Origin: UBA11524 sp963617205
GTDB taxonomy: Bacteria > Bacillota > Clostridia > Christensenellales > Aristaeellaceae
DNA length: 64,000 nt
NCBI GenBank assembly: GCA_963617205.1
Contig: CAVEOA010000010.1
Coordinates: 8,732 to 72,731, forward strand
Direction of reading: 5' to 3'
Shown here: one piece after another, positions 32,915 to 42,058 of the stretch
How the letters are laid out: every line of letters starts with the position of its first letter
Position numbering within the stretch: the stretch's first letter is position 1
Made by a program: the position numbers and the translations under genes
The notes under the pieces: model-generated
The model's database searches: none
What the model was told of the DNA's origin: nothing
What the model saw: the letters and a program-made list of their open reading frames with translations, nothing else

Positions 32915-33703
32915 TTACTCCGCGATGGTGACGCTGCCCCACAGGCTGGGGTTCTCGTTGATCTTCAGCGTGCCGGTCCATGCCATCTGCGGGATGTACT
33001 CGGTGCCGGGGCACGGATAGTCGATATCGGTGATGGCGAAGTCGCAGGCAAGCACGTCGCCCACAGCCGGCGTATACACAGCGATCTTGTTGTTGGAGAA
33101 GCATGCCCACGGGACGATTGCTTCCCACGTGAAGCCGTAGGTGGTCGTCTGCGCGGCGCACACATAGCCGTCCAGCACGTTCTCGCCGCCGTCGATGCCG
33201 ACGCTCACGAAGCGCTGACGATTGTCCTTGGGCACCATGGTGCGGTCAATCGCGGTGTCCCAGTAGTCCTGATTCATGATGAAGTACACGAGGAAGTCGT
33301 TCGTGTCGTACTGGGTGCGAGCCGGGTCAGACGCGGGATTCGTGGAGATATAGAGCTTGATGTTGTCCATGCCGTCGATGGGCAGCATCTCAATCGCGCC
33401 GAAGGGCGTGTCCTCATGCACTTCCGCCGCGATGTAGAGGTTCGTTTCGTCCCATGCGAGATAGAAGTTCGCAGAAAGGTCGTCTTCGCCCTTCCAGAGC
33501 ACAGCGTCACGGATGACCTGCGTGACATCCTTCACCACGGCGGGAGAATCGAGGTTCCAGTCATCGAGGTTGCCGTCGATGGTGATGCCGTTCGCCTTAT
33601 GCGCGACGATGGAGGGCTTCTCCGCAGCCTCCTCCGCAAAAGCGACCGACACAATCGTCAGGATTACCATAACGCAGGCAAGCAGTTTTGTCCACTTCTT
33701 CAT
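32915..33703 (-). CDS. Secreted CBM9/DOMON-like carbohydrate-binding protein
   Basis: A 262-residue product with a signal peptide (MKKWTKLLACVMVILTIVSV, cleavage near AFA). The mature part is one beta-sandwich module starting ANGITIDGNLDDWNLDSP, with LYIAAEVHEDTPFG, DNIKLYISTNPASDP and FTWEAIVPWACFSNNK, a pattern of family 9 carbohydrate-binding modules and related DOMON domains. It ends INENPSLWGSVTIAE, almost the same end as the protein at 54197-55015, so the two are paralogs. No catalytic domain is attached. It lies between the GH2 and GH3 genes and may present or capture sugars at the cell surface. Confidence 0.8.
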   Translation of the reverse strand: MKKWTKLLACVMVILTIVSVAFAEEAAEKPSIVAHKANGITIDGNLDDWNLDSPAVVKDVTQVIRDAVLWKGEDDLSANFYLAWDETNLYIAAEVHEDTPFGAIEMLPIDGMDNIKLYISTNPASDPARTQYDTNDFLVYFIMNQDYWDTAIDRTMVPKDNRQRFVSVGIDGGENVLDGYVCAAQTTTYGFTWEAIVPWACFSNNKIAVYTPAVGDVLACDFAITDIDYPCPGTEYIPQMAWTGTLKINENPSLWGSVTIAE

Positions 33704-33830
33704 TTCATTGGGTCTCCTTTCACATTTCCTTCCGTCAGCTGCCGCTGACCTTGTCACAATCATTCTACCATAGGGACAATGAAAAAAAACAGGATGATTG
33801 CGCACATGAGTTTGGAAAATCCGAAACAGA

Positions 33831-36800
33831 TTATTCAGCGCTCAGCCGCGTGCGAAGCGCCGCGCTCCTTGCAGAGGCATCCTCGCCCGCGTGCAGCGGC
33901 GACAGGATAAAGGTGTAGCAGTAGCGCTCATCGCAGGGCAGATACTGCTCATGCGTCACGATGCGCGACCACGAATTATCGCCGCCAACGCCGATTTGAA
34001 TGGCGTTCAGCCGCAGGATGGTGCTGTCAAGCTTCTCCAGCTCATACGGATGGATATGGCGGTCGAGTTCATCGCTGGTGTAATGCAGTGCGCTGACCTC
34101 CATGGTCGTCTGCGCCGACGCCAGCAGCCCGAAGCCGGTATCATCTGTCAGGGCAATCCAGCGCACATCCGTCCTGTTGCCCGTTTCGGAGGACTTCACG
34201 TACGGCACGAAGTTGTCCGTAACCGTCGTTGCATAGCGTCCGACGCGCACGCCGTTGCTGCGGTCGATGTAGTTTTCCTCCGGTCCGCGCCCGAGGTACG
34301 TCATGTTCTCGTACTGCGCAGGAATCGTCAGCTGAACGCCGGCGACCGGAATATACACGAGCGACTCATTGTAATTCGGCGTGATTTCGACCGTCTGCGC
34401 GATGGCGCCGTCGCCGTAGATGACGTAGGTGCTGTCGAGCCGCAGGCCATTAAGCGCCGGATACGTGCCGCGAACGGCGATGGTCACCTGCGTATCCGCC
34501 GCTGTGACGGCAAATTCCTCCACCGCGTACTCGCCCGTTTCCTTCCACGCCTGATTGAACACGAACAGCCCGTAGCCGAAGCCGGTATCATTGTCCGTGC
34601 GCGCGCGATAGAAGCTGCCGACTGCGCCGCCTTCCGGTTCAATCAGCGCCTGACCATCCGCCTCGTAGCGCGTCATCCTGCCGGTCTGCCGGTTGAAGGC
34701 GACCACAAAGCTCTCGCCGGTGATGGTGATGGTCTCGCCGTCCTCCGCCATTTGAACACCCGGCAGATTCTCGGTCGGATTCGCTTCGGGCAGCGCCGGA
34801 TTCAGCTCGAACTGCTCCGTCGCCGTCACGTGACCCGCCGTAAGCAGCCCTTCATCCTCGCGCAGCGTGACCGTCAGGTTCAGGAAGTACGAGCATCCCG
34901 CCTGCAAATCCTCGTCATGCCATTCGTAGGGGATTTGCAGCGCAAGCGTGCCGGGTTGATTCGTGTCGGGGTCGATGCACGCCATGTGCAGCGCATTGCC
35001 GGAAATCGCACCCTCCTGCAGCACCGTTTCATCGCGCAGGAGCTGCCAGTGCAGGTCGTACTTGTCCGCCGGGTCGGTAAACAGCGCATAATTTCTGACC
35101 TCGATCACGCCGTTCATCACGTCCACATCGGAGAACTTCAGCGTTTGATAGTGATACCTGACCTCCGCCATTTCCGGCTGAACCGTGCGGTCGGGCAGCA
35201 GCAGGCCATTCGCGCAGAAGTTGCCGTCATGGATGGTTTCGCCGTAGTCGCCGCCGTAGCCGAAGTACGTTTCGCCCGCGTCGTTCGTCAGGTAAATCGA
35301 CTGGTCAATCAGGTCCCAGATGAAGCCGCCCTGCAGGTTGCGGTACGTGTCGAACGCAGCCCAGTATTCGTCCATGTTGCCGACGGAATTGCCCATCGCG
35401 TGTTCATATTCGCACTCAATCATGGGCAGACTGCCGTCCGCCTCGCCGTGCGCAATCAGCTCCGCCGGCAGCGCGTACATGCCGCTCTGCACATCGATGC
35501 CGGTTTCAATCATGTCCTTCGCCTGCTCGTAATGCCACGGGCGATCCTTCGTTTCCTCATGCAGCACGCGTGTCACGCCTTCGGGATCCTCGTAGGGCGA
35601 CACGAGAATCTTCCGCGTAATCACCGGATTCTTGTTCTCGTTGCCGAGGCTCCACATGACGACGCTCGCGTGATTCCGGTCGCGCCGCACCATGCTGTAT
35701 TCGCGGTCGATGATGGATGCGGACAGGTAGTCCGTCAGGCGCTCGTTCTCCGTGGTCATGTTGCTGTGGCACTCCACGTTCGCCTCATCCACCACGTAGA
35801 TGCCGTACACATCGCACAGGTAGTACCAGTACGGGTTATTCGGGTAATGCGAGGTGCGCACGGCGTTGATGTTGTTCTCCTTGAGGATGCGGATATCCTC
35901 CTCCATAATCTCCTTCGTCAGCGCGTAGCCGTACTCCGGATGCGTTTCATGGCGGTTGACGCCCCTGAAGGAAATCGGTTGACCGTTGATGCGGATGAGA
36001 TCCTGATCCGTCGTTTCGCCCTCGTACCAGCCGCTTTCGGTCGTCTTGTACGTGATTTTGCGGAAGCCGACCAGATAGCTTTCGTAGACCGTGCCCTGCG
36101 CGGTTTCCTCCTCCAGCACCAGCGTGTAGAGGTACGGGTCCTCCGCGCTCCACCTTCTCGGCGCGCTGACCGGCATCGTCAGCACAACCTCCTGCTCCTC
36201 GCCTGCCGCCACCGTCACGGTTGCCTCGCCGCCTGCAAGGGAAAGCGCATTGCTCTCCGCGTCCGTCAGATGCACCGTCAGGCTGATATCGCCCGCCGCC
36301 TCCGCCGTGTTGCGCACGTATGCCGTGACGCTCAGCTCGCTGTCGGTGAAGGTATCATCGAAGTCGGTGATAATGCGCATGTCGCGCACCTGCATTTTCG
36401 GCGTTGCGTACAGGTACACATCGCGGAAGATGCCGGACAGGTCGAACATGTCCTGATCCTCCACCCAGCTGCCGTCGCACCAGCGGTACACCTTGACCGC
36501 AAGCACGTTTTCGCCGTCAAAATTCAGGTAGGGCGTGATGTCAAACGAATGCGTGGTGAAGCTGTCCTCCGCATAACCGACCTGCACGCCGTTGACCCAC
36601 AGGTACATCGCCGCGTCAACGCCCTCGAACACGATGTACACGCGCCGGTCCGCCCAGTCCTCCGACACGGAGAACGAATGGCGGTACAGTCCGACCGGAT
36701 TGTAGACCGTGGGCGCAGTCGGCAGCGTGCGCGGATAGCCCACATCGCTGTTGCCGGACTGGCGCGCAAACTTCTGCGTGCTGTTCGTGTAAATCGGGTA

Positions 36801-37199
36801 GTCGTAGCCTTCCGTCTGCCACACCGACGGTACGAAAATGTCGCTCCAGCCGCTGTCATCATAGCCGACGGCATGGAAATCGCCCGCCGCCTCCGCCGCA
36901 TCATGGTTTTCGTACCATGCGAAGCGCCAGTTGGTCTGGCTGAGCAGCTGATAATACGGCGAAAGCTCCTTGCGGTAGTCGCGCGCGCCGTTCAGCGCAT
37001 TGTCCGCCGTATCGTAGGGGATGGTGTCGATGCGCGCCTGCTCCCTGTTGATGGAGACGATATCGCAGTTGCGCTCGCCGACCTCGCCCTCGGTTGAGCC
37101 GTTCCACTCATAGCCTGTCCATTCAACGCCCTCCGCGAGTGCGGCAGAAAGCGTCAGCAGCAGAAGCAGCAGGAGGCACAGGCAGGTTCGTTTCTTCAT
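33831..37199 (-). CDS. Secreted GH2 beta-galactosidase (LacZ-like)
   Basis: A 1122-residue extracellular enzyme with signal peptide MKKRTCLCLLLLLLLTLSAA. It has the five LacZ domains: a jelly roll (about 75-265, ending in VEDQDMFDLSGIFRDVYLYA), Ig-like domain, TIM barrel (about 390-680), second Ig-like domain and the C-terminal beta-galactosidase small chain (about 850-1120, MTRYEADGQALIEPEGG to the end). In the barrel, Glu476 (VDEANVECHSN) is the acid/base and Glu597 (IECEYEHAMGN) the nucleophile. LacZ enzymes are usually cytoplasmic, so the signal peptide marks use outside the cell. The gene diverges from the AraC-type response regulator at 37522. Confidence 0.93.
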   Translation of the reverse strand: MKKRTCLCLLLLLLLTLSAALAEGVEWTGYEWNGSTEGEVGERNCDIVSINREQARIDTIPYDTADNALNGARDYRKELSPYYQLLSQTNWRFAWYENHDAAEAAGDFHAVGYDDSGWSDIFVPSVWQTEGYDYPIYTNSTQKFARQSGNSDVGYPRTLPTAPTVYNPVGLYRHSFSVSEDWADRRVYIVFEGVDAAMYLWVNGVQVGYAEDSFTTHSFDITPYLNFDGENVLAVKVYRWCDGSWVEDQDMFDLSGIFRDVYLYATPKMQVRDMRIITDFDDTFTDSELSVTAYVRNTAEAAGDISLTVHLTDAESNALSLAGGEATVTVAAGEEQEVVLTMPVSAPRRWSAEDPYLYTLVLEEETAQGTVYESYLVGFRKITYKTTESGWYEGETTDQDLIRINGQPISFRGVNRHETHPEYGYALTKEIMEEDIRILKENNINAVRTSHYPNNPYWYYLCDVYGIYVVDEANVECHSNMTTENERLTDYLSASIIDREYSMVRRDRNHASVVMWSLGNENKNPVITRKILVSPYEDPEGVTRVLHEETKDRPWHYEQAKDMIETGIDVQSGMYALPAELIAHGEADGSLPMIECEYEHAMGNSVGNMDEYWAAFDTYRNLQGGFIWDLIDQSIYLTNDAGETYFGYGGDYGETIHDGNFCANGLLLPDRTVQPEMAEVRYHYQTLKFSDVDVMNGVIEVRNYALFTDPADKYDLHWQLLRDETVLQEGAISGNALHMACIDPDTNQPGTLALQIPYEWHDEDLQAGCSYFLNLTVTLREDEGLLTAGHVTATEQFELNPALPEANPTENLPGVQMAEDGETITITGESFVVAFNRQTGRMTRYEADGQALIEPEGGAVGSFYRARTDNDTGFGYGLFVFNQAWKETGEYAVEEFAVTAADTQVTIAVRGTYPALNGLRLDSTYVIYGDGAIAQTVEITPNYNESLVYIPVAGVQLTIPAQYENMTYLGRGPEENYIDRSNGVRVGRYATTVTDNFVPYVKSSETGNRTDVRWIALTDDTGFGLLASAQTTMEVSALHYTSDELDRHIHPYELEKLDSTILRLNAIQIGVGGDNSWSRIVTHEQYLPCDERYCYTFILSPLHAGEDASARSAALRTRLSAE

Positions 37200-37521
37200 G
37201 GATTTCCCTCCCTTAATGATGGATTGCCTTAACAGTTTCAGCAGTTTGTTCGGATGCCTTTGCGGTCATGCCTTCGTCTGGTTTTTCCGGTCTCCTTCGC
37301 CTTCCTTCCTGTTGCCTGTGTTGTATTTTCCAATTACCGCTTCATTATTTCCATGGTGCAGGGTGCATCGCGCACAGGGATGATGCGAAAATCCGGTACA
37401 CGCGCCGGAATTATGGACACTGTGCTGAATTTTGCCGACTTTTATGATATAATTGCATCGTGAAAGGCTGGCGCAATCAGGCGCAGCTTGGTTTTCCGTT
37501 CTAATTCAGGAGGATTCAGCC
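37200..37521. other. Divergent intergenic region between GH2 and the response regulator
   Basis: A 322-nt gap separates the leftward GH2 and rightward regulator genes. A TATAAT hexamer at 37448-37453 could serve the regulator, although its -35 (CTGAAT) is weak. I see no dispersed repeat or clear operator. Confidence 0.4.
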
Positions 37522-38997
37522 ATGTATCAGGTGTTGATCGTCGATGATGAGCTTCCGGCACAGCGCTTTGTCCGCAACATCATCGAGCAGTTCGCCAAGG
37601 ATTATCAGGTGGTCGGCACGGCGTCCGGCGGTGAGCAGGCCATGGAAATTCTTGCGAAGCACCCCATCGACCTGCTGATTACCGACATCAGCATGCACGG
37701 CATGACCGGCATCGAGCTGGCGCAGGAGGCGCGCAAGCTGCAAAGCGACATCCACATCGTCATCATCAGCGGCTACGGCGAATTTGAGTACGCGCAGGGC
37801 GCCATTCAGGCGAATGTCGATGATTACCTGCTCAAGCCCGTCAGCATCCGCAAAATGACGACCATGCTGCAGACCATCGCCAAGAAGCTGGATTCCGAAA
37901 ACGCCGTGCGCACCGCGACGCTGCTGCCTGCCATCGCCTGCTCGCAGTATTACGACGAGGAGGCGGCGCGGCAGCTCTACGGTCGGCGCAGCTTCCGTTT
38001 CGCGCTCGTCCGCTGGGGCAACCTCGACATGATGCTGCCCAAGACGCTGACGGCCACCGCGCTGATGCCCTCGCAGGACGCCTATTTTCAGGCGCTTCGC
38101 GGCCGTGACGATGACGAGCGCATCCTGATTGCCGCCGATGCCGCATCGGAGGATCTGCTCATTCACCTGAGCGTCTACCTGACGCGTCCCGGCACCATGT
38201 CCACATGGACCGCCATCTACACGCCGTCCGCTCAGCCGATTGAAACGCTGCCATCCTTCATCAAGTGGGCAATGACGCTGCTGCACCGGCAGGTCGTCAT
38301 CGGCAAGCACCAGATTCTGCAATACACCGGCGGCACATCGAGCGAGGACGTCATGCGCCTGCCGACCGCCGACATGAAGCAGCTCTCCTACTTCATCAGC
38401 ACCGGCAAGAACCGCATGATCAAGGAGTATTTCGTCACGCTCGCCGTCAACTGGGAGCGCAGCCAGATTCCGCAGCGGCAGGTCTGGCACATGGGTCGGC
38501 AGATGATCCATCAAATCGCCACGAGCTATCAGCCCGTTTACAACCGCCTGGAGGAGCTGCTGCAGGAGTTCAATGAGCTCATCCGCTGCGCAAACTCCTA
38601 CGGCGACCTCATGTACGGGCTATACGCGGCGCTGTTTGATAACGACAATGTCAAGGATCGCCGCATGTCCACCCGTGAGCTCTACGATTACGCCGTGCAG
38701 TACATCGACGCGAACTACGCATTGCCGCTGAGCATGCAGAGCGTCTGCGATGAAATCGGCATTTCCCAGACGTACCTGAGCCGCCTGTTCCGCAAGTACA
38801 GCGACACGACGTTCAACGCATACCTGACCCGGTGCCGCATGGAAGCCGCCATGCGCCTTCTGCGCGAAAAGCCGGATTATCTGCTGCGCGACGTCGCTAC
38901 CTGCGTGGGGTATGACGATTCGTCCTACTTCACGAAGGTATTCCATCAGTATACAGGGCAAACGCCTTCGCAGTTCATCGAATCCGGGAATACATAA
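37522..38997 (+). CDS. AraC-type response regulator (YesN-like)
   Basis: A 491-residue cytoplasmic transcription factor. Residues 1-125 are a receiver domain with acidic pocket D8/D9, phosphoacceptor Asp55 in LLITDISMHGM and Lys105 in DYLLKPVS. A middle region of about 260 residues is typical of YesN proteins and has no clear motif. The last 100 residues are two AraC helix-turn-helix units (SMQSVCDEIGISQTYLSRLF and LLRDVATCVGYDDSSYFTKV). Its likely partner is a YesM-type kinase, the nearest being at 55303-57138. Divergent to the GH2 gene, it may control glycosidase genes. AGGAGG lies 8 nt before the ATG; a longer in-frame form is unlikely. Confidence 0.9.
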   Translation: MYQVLIVDDELPAQRFVRNIIEQFAKDYQVVGTASGGEQAMEILAKHPIDLLITDISMHGMTGIELAQEARKLQSDIHIVIISGYGEFEYAQGAIQANVDDYLLKPVSIRKMTTMLQTIAKKLDSENAVRTATLLPAIACSQYYDEEAARQLYGRRSFRFALVRWGNLDMMLPKTLTATALMPSQDAYFQALRGRDDDERILIAADAASEDLLIHLSVYLTRPGTMSTWTAIYTPSAQPIETLPSFIKWAMTLLHRQVVIGKHQILQYTGGTSSEDVMRLPTADMKQLSYFISTGKNRMIKEYFVTLAVNWERSQIPQRQVWHMGRQMIHQIATSYQPVYNRLEELLQEFNELIRCANSYGDLMYGLYAALFDNDNVKDRRMSTRELYDYAVQYIDANYALPLSMQSVCDEIGISQTYLSRLFRKYSDTTFNAYLTRCRMEAAMRLLREKPDYLLRDVATCVGYDDSSYFTKVFHQYTGQTPSQFIESGNT

Positions 38998-39018
38998 GAT
39001 TCCCGGATTCCTTTTTTT
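38980..39018 (+). terminator. Terminator of the response regulator gene, overlapping its stop codon
   Basis: GAATCCGGGAAT (38980-38991) and ATTCCCGGATTC (38999-39010) form a perfect 12-bp stem followed by CTTTTTTT. The stop codon lies in the loop. Confidence 0.9.
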
Positions 39019-39034
39019 CAGGAGATTCCCAGAG

Positions 39035-39455
39035 GCATATTGGCGAGCATGGCAAGGGGGCTTTCCGGTCGCCCCCTTGACCCCTTCGGATGCACTCCCA
39101 TGTATGTTGATTTGTAATGAAACTATATGATTTTTGCTGCACACAAAGTCAACTATGGGGTATCCGAAGGGTGCAGGGGCGACCGGAAAGCCCCTGCATT
39201 TTTGTCCCACACAAGGTCAACTATGGGGAATCCGAAGGGTGCAGGGGCGACCGCAGACTTCGTCTGTTTTTCTGCCCCTGCGGTCAACTCCCCCAGAGGG
39301 CTTTGCGGTCGCCCTCTGGACTCCTTCGCAATGCACTCCCATGTGAGTTGATTTGTAATGAAACTGTATGTTTTTTGTCCCACATAAAGTCAACTATGGG
39401 AATCCGAAGGGTGCAGGGGCGACCGCAGACTTCGTCTGTTTTTCTGCCCCTGCGT
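39035..39455. repeat. Repeat cluster E between two convergent genes
   Basis: Five fixed-loop hairpins: CAAGGGGGC/GCCCCCTTG (39053-39079), TGCAGGGGC/GCCCCTGCA (39172-39198), GCAGGGGC/GCCCCTGC with an inner CAGACTTCGTCTG-T5 (39241-39281), CCAGAGGGC/GCCCTCTGG (39293-39319), and again GCAGGGGC with inner mini-hairpin (39413-39453), followed by T6 at the end. A GTCAACTATGGGG(A/T)ATCCGAA flank occurs three times and TTGATTTGTAATGAAACT twice. Confidence 0.88.
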
Positions 39456-39458
39456 TTT

Positions 39459-40967
39459 TTATTTCATCTGCTGCTTCAGCCTGACGCGATCAATCTTCAT
39501 GTTCGCCGTATGCGGCATTGCCTCCAGCTGAACAAACACATCGGGCAGCATGTACCGCGCAAGCTTCTCCCTCAGCGCCTGCTTGAGCTGCTTTTCATCC
39601 GCGCTGCCGACATAGAAGCACCAGATGTGGTCCTTCTCCGCATCGTAGAGGATGCAGCCCTCTGCGACCTCCCTGACCGCCCCAAGCGCCGCCTCCACCT
39701 CGCCAAGCTCCATGCGGTAGCCCATGTGCTTGATTTGCAGGTCGCGGCGGCCCATGACCATCAGCTGACCATCCTCGCGGAGATAGCCGATATCGCCTGC
39801 GCGGAAGAACCGCTCATACCAGCCGCGGTTCAGCGGGTCAACCACCCACGAAGCTGCTGTGCGCTCCGCATCGCGGTGATAGCCGCTTGCAATCCACGGG
39901 CTGGAAACAAGCATTTCACCGGGCACGCCGGGCGCAGTCTCCTCGCCGTTTTCGTCAACAAACAGGATGTGCGCCAGCTCAAACGGCTTGCCGACCGGCA
40001 GTCGTCCCTCCGGCGGCTTGTTCGGGTCAACCTTGCCGACCGCCACCGAGAACATCTCCGTCGAGCCGTAGAAATGCCACCAATCCGCATTCGGCGTCGC
40101 TTCCATCCAGACGCACAGCGGCAGCCACGGCATGCTTTCGCCGGACATGATGCCCCAGCGCAGCTCCGGCAGGCATCCCGGCGTGAGCACACCGGCATTC
40201 GATACCGCCACGAAGCTGGACGGCGTCATGCACAGCACCGACACGTGCCTGTCCCTGAGGCACTGCACCATCTTCTTCGGGAAGGTCAGCACGCCTGCGG
40301 GCAGCAGATACACCGGCGCGCCCAGCGCAATCGGCGGGAAAATCTCCAGCAGGGAGTTCGCATAGAAGAACGGCGACTGGTTGCCGAACACAACGTCCTC
40401 CGTCATGCCGTACACGCTGATGGTCGCTTCCGTCCAGTGGATGTAGCTGAAATGCGTCTGCACCGAGCCCTTCGGGATGCCGGTCGAGCCGCTTGTGTAC
40501 AGCACGGACATCGGATCGTAGACGCTCGTCTGACTGCGGATTTCCGCCAGCCTATCCGCGTCCTCTGCCGTTGCCTCCGCGTCCTGCATCATCACCAGCG
40601 GCGCCGTCACCTTCTCGCAGCCGTGCAGCGCCTTCGCGCCCTTTTCGTCCGCCAAAATCGCGGCAGGCTGCATGAGCGTCAGCAGCAGCGTCAACCGCTC
40701 CGCCGGCATGGTGATATCCAGCGGCGCATAGGCGCATCCTGCGGCAACCACGCCGAATATCGCCGGCAGATTGTGGATGCTTCGCGCATCAATCAGCAGC
40801 GCCACCACCTGACGCGTCCTCGCAACCTTCGCCAGCGCCGTGCCGACAGACCGCGCCGTTGAGAGCAGCCCTGAAAACGTCAGCTGCTCCCTGTCGTCAA
40901 AAAAGGCGCACCGATCCGGCACGCGCTGTGCCGTTTCCTCCAGATATTGCAGGATGTTTCGTTTCAT
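39459..40967 (-). CDS. Second AMP-forming adenylating enzyme of the dlt-like operon (substrate pocket altered)
   Basis: A 502-residue ANL-superfamily ligase related to DltA. It has the ATP loop YTSGSTGIPKG (about 157-167), the A5 motif as FYGSTEM, RAGDIGYLREDGQLMVMGRR and the C-terminal catalytic Lys in ANMKIDR. Compared with the other adenylating enzyme, two pocket positions differ: the DltA-type Cys of FCGE is Ser275 (MSGESMP), and the Asp of the QAPFxFDxSV motif that contacts the substrate amino group in DltA is Ala203 (QSPFFYANSLLE). This suggests a substrate other than D-alanine, perhaps a non-amino acid. The start ATG shares one base with the stop of the upstream SGNH gene (TGATG). Confidence 0.82.
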   Translation of the reverse strand: MKRNILQYLEETAQRVPDRCAFFDDREQLTFSGLLSTARSVGTALAKVARTRQVVALLIDARSIHNLPAIFGVVAAGCAYAPLDITMPAERLTLLLTLMQPAAILADEKGAKALHGCEKVTAPLVMMQDAEATAEDADRLAEIRSQTSVYDPMSVLYTSGSTGIPKGSVQTHFSYIHWTEATISVYGMTEDVVFGNQSPFFYANSLLEIFPPIALGAPVYLLPAGVLTFPKKMVQCLRDRHVSVLCMTPSSFVAVSNAGVLTPGCLPELRWGIMSGESMPWLPLCVWMEATPNADWWHFYGSTEMFSVAVGKVDPNKPPEGRLPVGKPFELAHILFVDENGEETAPGVPGEMLVSSPWIASGYHRDAERTAASWVVDPLNRGWYERFFRAGDIGYLREDGQLMVMGRRDLQIKHMGYRMELGEVEAALGAVREVAEGCILYDAEKDHIWCFYVGSADEKQLKQALREKLARYMLPDVFVQLEAMPHTANMKIDRVRLKQQMK

Positions 40968-42043
40968 CAGTCTACACTCCCTCCCGTATTCATCATATAT
41001 TCCTGATAGGGGTACTGGCTGATCCATTGCTGTGCGCACCGCTCGTAGGTGTCATAGGCTTCATCGCCGCGATGATCCTCCAGCCTGACAAGCTTTTGCA
41101 GATCCTCCGCCAGCCTGCGCGAGAAAATGATGCTGCCCGCCACATTCAGGTGCTGCCAGTCTGCAAAATGCGTGGTATACCGCAGGCCGTAGCGCATTTC
41201 CGGATCGTTGTAGTTGATGCCGGTGATGCCGTATTCCGCCGCAATTTCCCACAGCGCGTTGTAGTACATGTGGTCATAGGCGTAATCCGGATTCGGCATC
41301 CCGACCAGGATGAGCGTGATGCCCTTTTCCTGCACAAGCTCGAAGATTTTGCGGGCATATTCCTCCTCGCGGCTGTTCATGTTGCGCTTCATTTTCGTCC
41401 ACACGAACGACGGGCGCTGATGCGTTTCGGTTTCGTTCGCCTCGATGTAGCCCTTCCAGTCGCTGCCGCGTCCGCCGTTTGTCGCCGGAAAGAGGAAGTC
41501 CTCCGCCGTCACCTTCTGGTAATTGCTGTGCACCTGCGGCAGGGCAAGCATATACCCGATGGCGTCTACCGGGTTCGTCACGCACGCCAGCATCGCGCCG
41601 AAGCGGTTCTCGAGGCCGAGAATGCCGTAGGTGGACATGATGATGCGCCCGCGCTTTGATTCGTCCGCGTCATAGATGGCGGGCTTCGCGTCCAGCAGGA
41701 TGATTTTGGGCGACTGCGTCTTGAGCGCCTCCTGAATGGTGTAGTAGCTTACCCAGAAGGGCTGCTCGGCGCTGCACAGGTCGTAGGACGAGATGCCGTA
41801 TTCCGCCCAGAGGATATTCGTGTTGATGCCTGCATAGAACATGCTCGTCCCGACGGCCAGCACATCAATCGTGTTTTCCGGCTGACTGTAGTAGTTCAGC
41901 ATGCTGCAAATGCCGTAATCATTCTTGGGCGTAAGCACGTAGGAGGCGTATGCCGTCAGGAGGACGGCAATCAGGCAAAAGCATACCAGCCGCAGGAAAA
42001 ACAATGCCTTTGACTTCTTCCCCGGCCGCGTTGTTTCCGACAT
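40967..42043 (-). CDS. DltD/AlgX-like membrane-anchored SGNH-fold protein
   Basis: A 358-residue protein with an N-terminal helix (ALFFLRLVCFCLIAVLLTAY) and an external domain. It opens with DVLAVGTSMFYAG (Ser67 in the nucleophile position) and ends with HFADWQHLNVAG (Asp295 and His298), the block I and block V features of SGNH esterase/acyltransferases. Between lie IILLDAKPAIYD and LILVGMPNPDY. In dlt and alginate-type systems such a protein moves an acyl group from the MBOAT partner to a surface polymer. It sits directly after the MBOAT gene at 16-nt spacing. Confidence 0.82.
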   Translation of the reverse strand: MSETTRPGKKSKALFFLRLVCFCLIAVLLTAYASYVLTPKNDYGICSMLNYYSQPENTIDVLAVGTSMFYAGINTNILWAEYGISSYDLCSAEQPFWVSYYTIQEALKTQSPKIILLDAKPAIYDADESKRGRIIMSTYGILGLENRFGAMLACVTNPVDAIGYMLALPQVHSNYQKVTAEDFLFPATNGGRGSDWKGYIEANETETHQRPSFVWTKMKRNMNSREEEYARKIFELVQEKGITLILVGMPNPDYAYDHMYYNALWEIAAEYGITGINYNDPEMRYGLRYTTHFADWQHLNVAGSIIFSRRLAEDLQKLVRLEDHRGDEAYDTYERCAQQWISQYPYQEYMMNTGGSVD

Positions 42044-42058
42044 GCTTCATCACCCTCC

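Noticed and set aside
33891..37097. Very long open frame opposite the GH2 gene
   Set aside because: It is an antisense shadow produced by GC-rich codon use; the minus strand encodes a full LacZ-type enzyme with signal peptide and catalytic residues.
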